A stretch of 13,326 nt of DNA, taken from Planctomycetaceae bacterium (lineage in GTDB: Bacteria; Planctomycetota; Planctomycetia; Pirellulales; Thermoguttaceae). Each line of letters starts with the position of its first letter. Within the stretch, counting starts at the first letter, position 1. The stretch covers positions 1 to 13,326 of the forward strand of contig WRMR01000073.1 in assembly GCA_009776995.1 (NCBI GenBank), in the 5' to 3' direction. Under the pieces are notes generated by a model. It saw only the letters and a list, made by a program, of their open reading frames with translations. It did not search any database and was not told the origin of the DNA. A program made the position numbers and the translations under genes. Below are positions 1-5,830 of the stretch, piece by piece.

Positions 1-864
1 CCGCCGGGCGCGGGGGGCGGGTGGTGGGTATCCCCCGACACCCCCCCTCGCGATATTCCGCCGTGGGAACGCCAGCCGAATAGTGCAACGTCCGTAGCCA
101 TGGCAAGCAACAATCCTCCTTTCCCGCCATACGTGGGAACACCGCAAACCGCGCTGCAGAACGGGAATGTTTACGAAACCTGGACACCCAATATGCCATC
201 ACCGAACGGGCAGAATCAACCCGTGCCGCAGGCAAACGATTATGGTTATTCGCAGAACACAGCAGGAATGGCCAACGGGTCATTGCAGTTCAACAGCGGA
301 GCGTACCCCAATGCCGGTGTGACGTCCTCCACTCCGCAACAGAGTCAACAGCAGTATGGTTCGGCGTCCCAGCAGATAGCGGACGGATTCGGTGCCATGC
401 CGCAGCAAGTGCCCTATCCGCAGTCTCCGGCCAATCACGGCATCGCCGTTGCTGCAAACACAAACGCCATGCCGTCCTATTCCCAAGTGCAAGGGCAGAG
501 CCAGTGGCAGGAACAATCGCAATACAGCGGCTATCCACAGTATGCAGGAACGCAGAATCCGGGCGGCTATGGCAATGATGCCTCACCCAACCAGCAACAA
601 CCATATCCGGGGAACGGTTCGCAGTATGGGACGCAAGGCACCATGCAGTTCGTTCCCCAGTCAGGCATGTCGAATGTGCCGGTCGCGACTTCATCGCAAT
701 CATACCGTGACGCCCCCGCCATGGGATCGAACCTGATCCATCCGTATCCCGGCAATCCATCGCAACAACAACCTCTTCCCTATAATAACGTGCCCTCTCT
801 TCCCTATAATAACACGCCCTATAACAACACGGCGGCTTCACAAGCACAAAGTCTTTACCATTAA
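1..864 (+). CDS. Pro/Gln/Asn-rich low-complexity protein, 5' end off the window
   Basis: The frame is open from base 1 to the stop at 862-864, so the gene probably begins left of the window. An ATG at 100 would give 254 residues, but no Shine-Dalgarno sequence precedes it. The 33 codons upstream also read as Pro-rich protein, for example DIPPWERQPN. The whole visible part is disordered-looking and rich in Q, N, P, Y, G and S, with recurring YPGN, QYG and LPYNN blocks. No catalytic motif, membrane segment or signal peptide can be seen, and there is no cysteine after residue 34. I do not recognise a family. It may be the tail of a larger structured protein encoded to the left. The next gene starts 75 bp downstream on the same strand, so co-transcription with the polysaccharide-type ATPase is plausible. 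Coding status is supported by the long uninterrupted frame and its protein-like composition. Confidence 0.7.
   Translation, partial: PPGAGGGWWVSPDTPPRDIPPWERQPNSATSVAMASNNPPFPPYVGTPQTALQNGNVYETWTPNMPSPNGQNQPVPQANDYGYSQNTAGMANGSLQFNSGAYPNAGVTSSTPQQSQQQYGSASQQIADGFGAMPQQVPYPQSPANHGIAVAANTNAMPSYSQVQGQSQWQEQSQYSGYPQYAGTQNPGGYGNDASPNQQQPYPGNGSQYGTQGTMQFVPQSGMSNVPVATSSQSYRDAPAMGSNLIHPYPGNPSQQQPLPYNNVPSLPYNNTPYNNTAASQAQSLYH
773..831 (+). repeat. Short tandem repeat inside the low-complexity gene
   Basis: A 17-base block is repeated identically at 773-789 and 797-813 (period 24 bp), followed by a shortened third copy at 817-831. It encodes LPYNNVPS, LPYNNT and PYNNT. The period keeps the frame, so copy number could change without disrupting the protein. 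Confidence 0.8.
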
Positions 865-939
865 TCACCCCAACCATTTTTTGCACTTTCCTGATCGAAG
901 GACTTTTCACCGCCCGGATTCACAGCTGATTAGAAGATC

Positions 940-2745
940 ATGAGCATAAACGAAAAGAACAAACGGCTTTTGAACATTGCGTCATCGTCGCAATGGAAGA
1001 TCGTCTCCCAACCGGACGAGCAGGAAGACACCGCCCCGGTGACGAAGAATCGGGACGAACGGGAAAACCGTCGGGACAGACAAGAAACCGGGCAACGTTC
1101 GCTTCGGGATGCCGACGCGTTTTACAAGAACGACACCAGCAATTTTCTGGGGGAACTGCAAAAGGCAAAAACACTGCTCTACCAACAGACCGGTCCGACT
1201 TGCAAAATCGACTTCTTTCCGTCCAAGAGAAAAGGGAGACGCAAGGAGATTTCACACGATATTCAGAGTAAGGGTATTGAAGATTTTTTTTCGGACACGG
1301 GCGTTGTTCCGATTCCCCGCACAGGACAAAAGAATTGCCCGAAAGAGGCGGAGCCGGAAAAGCTGATCGTCGACGTCAATGATTTTGTCGAAACGTTTTC
1401 CGCCTTTCGCGAACCGGTTTACCTCATGGGAAACCGGAAAAGCAGTCCGGCACCTGAAGTCAAATCGGAAGTCGAATGTTTGCTGGACCAGGTGCAATTG
1501 CGGCGAAAAAACGGCAAAACTCCCGAAACACCTGAGCTTGTGCCGGACTCGCCGGAACACGACAGCCCCGGAGATACTGTTGATAGTGCCGCAAACAAAG
1601 CGCAGAGTGCCGGGAGCAGATATCCAAGAGAAGAAGAAAATGACAAGATCAGTCCAGCGATTCTGGAGAACGACGCAGATCAAACGCAATGGGAAAACAA
1701 CTCTGCACTCTGCTCTCTGCATTCTGCAATTTCTGTCGAACCGGAATACACGGAGCAACTGGTGGTCAATACCCTGACCATCCTGCCGTTGCATGAAATC
1801 AGGGATTTGCCGGAACATGACACGATCTGTCACGTCGATGAACCGTCCGTACCTGTCTCTGTCGTTCCGGAGACCGCCACGCCGGAGATCGCTATGCCGG
1901 AGACTGCGACCATTCCTGAAAAAATGGAAATGAAGGAAACGGCTGTTGAAACGGAATCATTCGATGAGACATTACCGACATCCGATCCTGTCGAAGAAAC
2001 AATCACCGCTTTGGAGAAGCGAATCAACGTCGTTGCCGCAAAAGAAACCGAAAGAAAGGACACGATCCCATCGCGTCCTGCAATCCCAACGTTACCCGGG
2101 ATTCTTGACCGTTTGGAGGAGTTTGCGAGCGACCGGTGCAACAGTTTGACCGACTACATCAAGGACAAAGTGTATGACGGCAGCCGCTTGATTGCCTTTT
2201 GCGGGATGAAACGCGGTGACGGTTGTACGACCCTGACTCTGTTGGCGGCCAGGGGGATCACGCGACACGGACTGAAAACGGCTGTCATTGACGCCAATTT
2301 CGAGTTCCCGCAACTCAACGTCTTGATGACCGGCCGACGGGATGCACAGAACAACCAGGCGAGTTGGGTCAATATTCTGCATGGGACCGCCGATTGGGAA
2401 ACGCTCGGCCTCACACCGAAAGACATGCCGCTTCTCACGGTTTTTCCTCTGGCCGAAAACGCGCTGGTCAACTGGTCGCAACACGAACCCGAACGTCTGC
2501 AACAGGCAACGAACCGCCTGGTCGCGAATTTGCAGGAACACTTCGACCTCATTTTGCTGGATTGCGGTTGCCTGGAAGACAGCTTTGAGGAAATCACCTG
2601 GGGCGAACTTGCTTTGTTTCAGCCGGACGGCGTCATGATCGTCTGCAACCCGAAAAAAACGCCGAACGAACTGCTCGAACCCTGTTGCCGCGAAATTCTC
2701 GGCAGCGGAATCGACACTTACGGCGTGGCGGAAAACTTTGTCTGA
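940..2745 (+). CDS. P-loop ATPase of the CpsD/CapB (BY-kinase) type with degenerate Walker A
   Basis: This 601-residue protein has two parts. Residues 1 to about 385 are charged, Pro/Glu/Thr-rich and apparently disordered, with PET-type repeats near 310-335. Residues about 395-601 form a MinD/BY-kinase-like P-loop domain. The deviant Walker A region is GMKRGDGCTT at 422-431, the Walker A' strand is AVIDANFEFPQL from 448, and the Walker B strand is FDLILLDCG at 535-543. Family members in capsule and exopolysaccharide loci autophosphorylate on a C-terminal tyrosine cluster and control polymer chain length together with a Wzz-type membrane protein. Here the usual Lys of GK[ST]T is Cys429, although Lys424 is present as the signature lysine. 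The C-terminus has only one Tyr and no cluster. A regulatory or structural ATPase is therefore more likely than a true tyrosine kinase. The upstream gene is 75 bp away. The start at 940 has only a weak AGAAG before it. Confidence 0.8.
   Translation: MSINEKNKRLLNIASSSQWKIVSQPDEQEDTAPVTKNRDERENRRDRQETGQRSLRDADAFYKNDTSNFLGELQKAKTLLYQQTGPTCKIDFFPSKRKGRRKEISHDIQSKGIEDFFSDTGVVPIPRTGQKNCPKEAEPEKLIVDVNDFVETFSAFREPVYLMGNRKSSPAPEVKSEVECLLDQVQLRRKNGKTPETPELVPDSPEHDSPGDTVDSAANKAQSAGSRYPREEENDKISPAILENDADQTQWENNSALCSLHSAISVEPEYTEQLVVNTLTILPLHEIRDLPEHDTICHVDEPSVPVSVVPETATPEIAMPETATIPEKMEMKETAVETESFDETLPTSDPVEETITALEKRINVVAAKETERKDTIPSRPAIPTLPGILDRLEEFASDRCNSLTDYIKDKVYDGSRLIAFCGMKRGDGCTTLTLLAARGITRHGLKTAVIDANFEFPQLNVLMTGRRDAQNNQASWVNILHGTADWETLGLTPKDMPLLTVFPLAENALVNWSQHEPERLQQATNRLVANLQEHFDLILLDCGCLEDSFEEITWGELALFQPDGVMIVCNPKKTPNELLEPCCREILGSGIDTYGVAENFV
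1699..1726 (+). repeat. Four heptamer units inside the ATPase gene
   Basis: Four consecutive 7-bp units (AACTCTG, CACTCTG, CTCTCTG, CATTCTG) belong to the same family as the intergenic array at 3307-3390. They are translated in frame as part of NSALCSLHSAIS, within the disordered N-terminal half of the ATPase. The composition is unlike the Glu/Pro-rich surroundings, which suggests an insertion that kept the frame. Confidence 0.8.
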
Positions 2746-2828
2746 CCATTCCGGTTGGGAAAACTGGGAAAGTATTGAGGCGGGTATTTTGCCGGAAATT
2801 TTTCATCCCAAACCAACGTTGGGTAGTT

Positions 2829-2909
2829 CAGAGTGCAGAATGCAGAGTGCAGAGTGATTTCGATTCCAAATCTTCACTTTGAACTTTGCTCTTTGCACTT
2901 TGAACTTTG
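2829..2909. repeat. Two opposed heptamer clusters
   Basis: Bases 2829-2856 are four units of CAGAGTG or CAGAATG, which is the minus-strand version of the CACTCTG family. After 18 unrelated bases, 2875-2909 holds five plus-strand units (CACTTTG, AACTTTG, CTCTTTG, CACTTTG, AACTTTG). The two blocks are partly complementary with G-U pairs, so the transcript could fold back into an imperfect hairpin. Confidence 0.85.
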
Positions 2910-3306
2910 AACTCCCCCAAGGTGTTTTTGTGCAAGATGCAAGCAATATTCCGCCGGAATAATCCATTTGTGCGTTAAAACATGCCGTTTTTCGGCCAAA
3001 AACACGTGGAAATCGTACAAAAAGCCGTGCGCAAAGTAGAAAACACGAAGCCATGAAGGTCGAATTTGAAGGTTCAAAGGAAAGAATTTTCAAGTGGCAA
3101 GCAGGAACTTTTATTCCTGAACTCGAAATTTTTTACCCATGATGCACGAATCACAAGCTCAAACCATGACAACCGGAACTGCCAAGCACGGTGAATCAAG
3201 AAGAAAACTTCGATTAACACGACTAAAACTCCGGTCAACGGAACGATAACCACGGCTTTTTGTAACAATTATTGCGCTGGTGGCACATGTGACCGCCCTG
3301 CCTTTG

Positions 3307-3390
3307 CATTCTACATTCTACATTCTACATTCTGCACTCTGCACTCTGCACTCTGCACTCTGCACTCTGCACTCTGCACTCTGCACTCTC
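3307..3390. repeat. Tandem heptamer array, 12 units
   Basis: Twelve contiguous 7-bp units fill exactly 84 bases: three CATTCTA, one CATTCTG, seven identical CACTCTG and a final CACTCTC. The flanks CCTTTG and TCTTTG look like decayed units. The seven identical copies point to recent slippage or expansion. The array is similar in style to the short tandemly repeated heptamers described in cyanobacteria, but I cannot assign it to a named family. Confidence 0.95.
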
Positions 3391-3510
3391 TCTTTGTTGC
3401 CGCTTGCTGGGGCTTCCATTTCCGCCGCACTTTTGATACAATACGGAACATGGTTTTGCTTCATATTATCGTATCAGAAACACGTGAATCCAAAGAATGC
3501 TTCAACAAAA

Positions 3511-4251
3511 ATGTCTGATTTGAAAACGGAAAATACCATTGCACCGCTCATGGCGGAGATTCATCATATCCAACATCAGCTTTCCGATCTCAATTCGCGT
3601 CTCGCACGCGGCCCGAAAATGATTCAAGTGCAAAAAGACGCGGCAGGCCGTATTCTTGTGCGATTGGAGCAAGTTCGGGCCGAATATCGCCAATTGTCGC
3701 AAACGTCCAAGTTCAAAGAGGAGCAACTCGCCCAAAGCGAAGCGGCCTTAAACCGCCGTAAATCACAAATGCAGGAAGCGAAAACCAATAAGGAGTATCA
3801 GGCTCTCCAACTCCAGGTTCAGGCTGACGAAACATCGAACGGTGTACTGGCCGACGAAGCGTTTCTCGCAATGGAAAAAGCGGAAAAATTTGCACCAAAC
3901 ATCGTTTCCACTGAACAAGAGCTTCTGGCAGCCAATGAGATGTTGCAAAAGTCACAAGCGAGGATCGCGGAAGAACAGCCAGCCATCGAAGCGGATATTG
4001 CACATTGTTCCGCCCGGCTCAAGGAAGCGGAACAGAAATTGCCATTTGACTTTAAGGAAATCTACACACGCCTTTCCCGCTCCATGGGCGGCGAACAGTC
4101 CATGGCACAAGTTTACGATCAAAAATACTGCGGCGGATGCCGACAGTTGATTCCGATCAATTTCATCGCGCAGGTGCTTCACGGAAAACCAGTCACTTGC
4201 AAGTCCTGTGGCCGATTGTTGTACATGACGGAAAGTTTTTCGACAAAATGA
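3511..4251 (+). CDS. C4-type zinc-ribbon, coiled-coil protein (COG1579-like)
   Basis: The protein has 246 residues from the ATG at 3511, the usual length for COG1579 proteins. Residues about 10-185 are Lys/Glu/Gln-rich helix predicted to form a long antiparallel coiled coil, including the segment SDLNSRLARGPK and the turn sequence TNKEYQALQLQ typical of the family. The C-terminus carries a zinc ribbon: Cys207-x2-Cys210 and Cys230-x2-Cys233, with GRLLY after the last cysteine. Family members are thought to bind nucleic acid or to act in secretion or surface processes, but a precise role is not established. The frame stays open upstream to 3280 only because it runs through the heptamer array, so I chose the first ATG after it. 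ATG 3550 is an alternative, and neither has a clear Shine-Dalgarno sequence. The phosphatase gene begins 22 bp downstream, which suggests an operon. Confidence 0.85.
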   Translation: MSDLKTENTIAPLMAEIHHIQHQLSDLNSRLARGPKMIQVQKDAAGRILVRLEQVRAEYRQLSQTSKFKEEQLAQSEAALNRRKSQMQEAKTNKEYQALQLQVQADETSNGVLADEAFLAMEKAEKFAPNIVSTEQELLAANEMLQKSQARIAEEQPAIEADIAHCSARLKEAEQKLPFDFKEIYTRLSRSMGGEQSMAQVYDQKYCGGCRQLIPINFIAQVLHGKPVTCKSCGRLLYMTESFSTK

Positions 4252-4262
4252 TAGCCGCAAAT

Positions 4263-4266
4263 GGAG
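4263..4266 (+). promoter_or_regulatory. Shine-Dalgarno GGAG that fixes the GTG start at 4274
   Basis: GGAG ends 7 bases before GTG 4274. It supports this rare start codon for the phosphatase over any downstream ATG. Confidence 0.7.
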
Positions 4267-4273
4267 AAACTCT

Positions 4274-4798
4274 GTGTCAGAAGTGGAAAGCAAGTGCCGG
4301 GACATTCGGTTGATTTTATCCGATGTGGACGGTGTGTTGACCGACGGAACGATAGGGTATGACAATCAAGGAGTTGAGGCAAAACCTTTTCATGCCCGTG
4401 ACGGCCAGGGCATCAAGTTGTGGCAGTACGCTGGCTACCATTTCGGTCTGGTGACAGGCCGGAGCTCGCAAATCGTCCTCACCCGTGCCGCCGATCTGGG
4501 AATTTCCATCGTTCGGCAGGGGGTGTCGAATAAATTTGCGGCGGTTCGTGAAATATTGGAGCAGATGCATTTGACCTTCGATCAGGTATGTTTCATCGGA
4601 GACGACCTGCCTGACCTTCTCCCGATTCGGCATTCCGCACTTGGCGTGGCCGTTGCGGATGCCGTGCAGGAAGTCATGGACGAGGCGGATTATGTCACCC
4701 AACTGCGCGGTGGACGCGGTGCCGTGCGTGAAACCATTGAGTTGATCCTCAAACACCAAAAGCGTTGGCCGGATATTGTTCGATGTTACAGCGGCTGA
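4274..4798 (+). CDS. kdsC: KdsC-like HAD phosphatase (Kdo-8-phosphate phosphatase)
   Basis: This 174-residue protein fits the small tetrameric C0-type HAD phosphatases that hydrolyse 3-deoxy-D-manno-octulosonate 8-phosphate to Kdo and phosphate in the cytoplasm, a step of lipopolysaccharide inner-core synthesis. All HAD motifs are visible: SDVDGVLTDG with nucleophile Asp17 and general acid Asp19; VTGRSS with Thr61; Lys87 in GVSNKF; and FIGDDLPDL with metal ligands Asp110 and Asp111. The segment FHARDGQGIKL at 39-49 and the C-terminal LRGGRGAVRE at 144-153 are typical of KdsC. There is no cap domain, as expected. It starts with GTG at 4274, behind a good GGAG, 22 bp after the zinc-ribbon gene, so the two are probably co-transcribed. 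A related sugar-acid phosphatase, such as one acting in a nonulosonate pathway, cannot be excluded, since no kdsA, kdsB or kdsD lies in the window. Confidence 0.85.
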   Translation: MSEVESKCRDIRLILSDVDGVLTDGTIGYDNQGVEAKPFHARDGQGIKLWQYAGYHFGLVTGRSSQIVLTRAADLGISIVRQGVSNKFAAVREILEQMHLTFDQVCFIGDDLPDLLPIRHSALGVAVADAVQEVMDEADYVTQLRGGRGAVRETIELILKHQKRWPDIVRCYSG

Positions 4799-4855
4799 TC
4801 GTTTTCATCAAGAACAAAAGCCAATCATTGAGATAAACCGGAATGGAGCGCATCG

Positions 4856-4904
4856 CAATGACGGGGTGGGCCAACCGATTCCCAACTGGAAAATCCCGTC
4901 ATTG
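4856..4904. repeat. 10-bp perfect inverted repeat downstream of the phosphatase gene
   Basis: CAATGACGGG at 4856-4865 is perfectly complementary to CCCGTCATTG at 4895-4904, with 29 bases between. The interior contains a further short TGGG/CCCA pairing (4867-4870 with 4881-4884). There is no T-tract after the right arm, so it is not a canonical intrinsic terminator. It may still shape the 3' end of the operon transcript or be a small mobile remnant. Confidence 0.6.
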
Positions 4905-5004
4905 AGCCGGAGTACCGTCTTTATGACGCGTTTTATTTCAATACAAACCACACGAAAATACGAAGTAAATTAATTTTCCACATTTCGCATTCATCAATTT
5001 ACGT

Positions 5005-5455
5005 TCTGCGCTAAAAAAGGCGGGCGGGACGGTCGCGCGGGCAGTCGTTTTGATGACTGTCCGGGAGGAAAGTCCGGGCTTCGCCGGACACGATGGTGGG
5101 TAACGCCCACCGGTCGCAAGGTCAGGGAAAGTGCAACAGAAAGCAAACCGCCCAAGCCCGTTCGTTCGTGAACGGGACGGCAAGGGTGAAACGGTGAGGT
5201 AAGAGCTCACCGGCGGGTCGGGTGACCGATCCGGCCAGGCAAACCCCATCGGAAGCAAGGCCAAACAGAAATGATCCGGCACACGGTTGCAAAACCGGGT
5301 GCCGGGCGGACCTGTCCGGTTCGCTGAAGTTTCGGGTCGGCCGCTTGAGGTGCCGAAGCAATCCGGCATCCAGATGAATGACCGTCGCTTTGCCATCGCA
5401 ATGCCGAAGGCAGAGAACAGAACCCGGCTTACACGCCCGCCTTTTTTAGCGCAGA
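5005..5455. repeat. 22-bp perfect inverted repeat bracketing rnpB
   Basis: Bases 5005-5026 are perfectly complementary to 5434-5455. The inner GC-rich part (GGCGGGCG with CGCCCGCC) is P1 of RNase P RNA. The outer part adds A6/T6 and a GCGC-type segment. On the plus strand the right arm ends in CCGCCTTTTTT, so it can act as an intrinsic terminator when paired with the left arm. Confidence 0.9.
5016..5446 (+). ncRNA. rnpB: RNase P RNA, bacterial type A
   Basis: This is the catalytic RNA of ribonuclease P, which removes the 5' leader of pre-tRNA. All conserved elements appear in order: GGAGGAAAGTCC at 5064-5075 (P4 5' side region), GCAACAGAAAGCAAACCGCC near 5132-5151, GGTAAGAGCTCACCGG near 5199 (P11/P12), AGGCAAACCCC and GCAAGGCCAAACAG at 5237-5267 (L15/16 region), AGATGAATGACCGTC near 5372-5386, and ACAGAACCCGGCTTAC at 5417-5432 (P4 3' side). 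The ends pair as P1, and the A-run and T-run at its outer part double as a terminator-like structure. The extra P16-P18 elements and overall length of about 430 bases fit the ancestral type A. Two oddities are reported as findings: GGC instead of GGU at 5238-5240, and a 22-bp perfect end-to-end complement. The exact mature ends are approximate. Confidence 0.97.
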
Positions 5456-5830
5456 GTTTTTTTCACTACCTGACTTCTGTTGAAATATACTTCACCGTGC
5501 CACGAACTGGTCGTTTTGAAGTTGTAAAACGCATGGATAGTATGAGACTTTTCACGATTTGAAAAAAGACCAGTTTATTGCATGGTTAGGTATAATTGAC
5601 AACTCCTCAACGGCTGAGAGACAGTTTTTTTGCTGTGACTTGTCAAGTGAAATTAATACATTTCTAAAAAATGACCACCTTCAATGCCCTGTTCCATTGG
5701 AAGCAAGGAGACATGCACATCATTTGGTGTCACCCCTTCTTGTGATTTTGGCTTGCTTTGTTCTTGAATCCATGCTAAAATTGCCATAACGAGTCTTATT
5801 ATTTTACCACCACTGTTTTGAGCATACGTC
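5456..5830. other. AT-rich region without a supported gene
   Basis: This stretch is lower in GC than its neighbours. It contains a perfect TATAAT at 5591-5596 but no -35 box at proper spacing, and TTGACA at 5595-5600 with no -10 box at proper spacing. Short frames on both strands (for example minus-strand 5838-5653) lack a Shine-Dalgarno sequence and any recognisable family. The rhomboid promoter must lie here, but I cannot place it. Confidence 0.5.

Larger units (their letters stand above)
2746..3510. other. 765-bp non-coding region with heptamer repeats
   Basis: No convincing gene lies here. It holds two heptamer clusters (2829-2909 and 3307-3390), separated by AT-rich sequence with fragments such as AACACGAAG that look like decayed interspersed repeat. 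Frames that cross 3307-3390 are open only because a 21-bp period (three heptamers) reads as a seven-residue repeat, HSALCTL. They should not be taken as an N-terminal extension of the zinc-ribbon gene. I see no strong terminator after the ATPase and no well-spaced promoter pair before the zinc-ribbon gene. Confidence 0.75.

Noticed and set aside
3097..3118. Small hairpin CAGGAA/TTCCTG as a terminator
   Set aside because: The stem is only 6 bp, AT-rich, without a following T-tract and far from any gene end.
3307..3390. Possible CRISPR array
   Set aside because: The units are contiguous 7-mers without spacers, and no cas genes are present.
3280..3510. N-terminal extension of the zinc-ribbon protein from GTG 3280
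   Set aside because: It would translate the heptamer array into HSALCTL repeats. COG1579 family length and coiled-coil start fit ATG 3511.
4776..4973. 65-residue plus-strand frame overlapping the end of kdsC
   Set aside because: No ribosome site, and it runs through the inverted repeat and intergenic repeat-like sequence. Its composition is not protein-like.
5287..5562. Open frame overlapping the 3' half of rnpB
   Set aside because: Most of it lies within the conserved RNase P RNA, which explains the sequence. There is no ribosome site or family.
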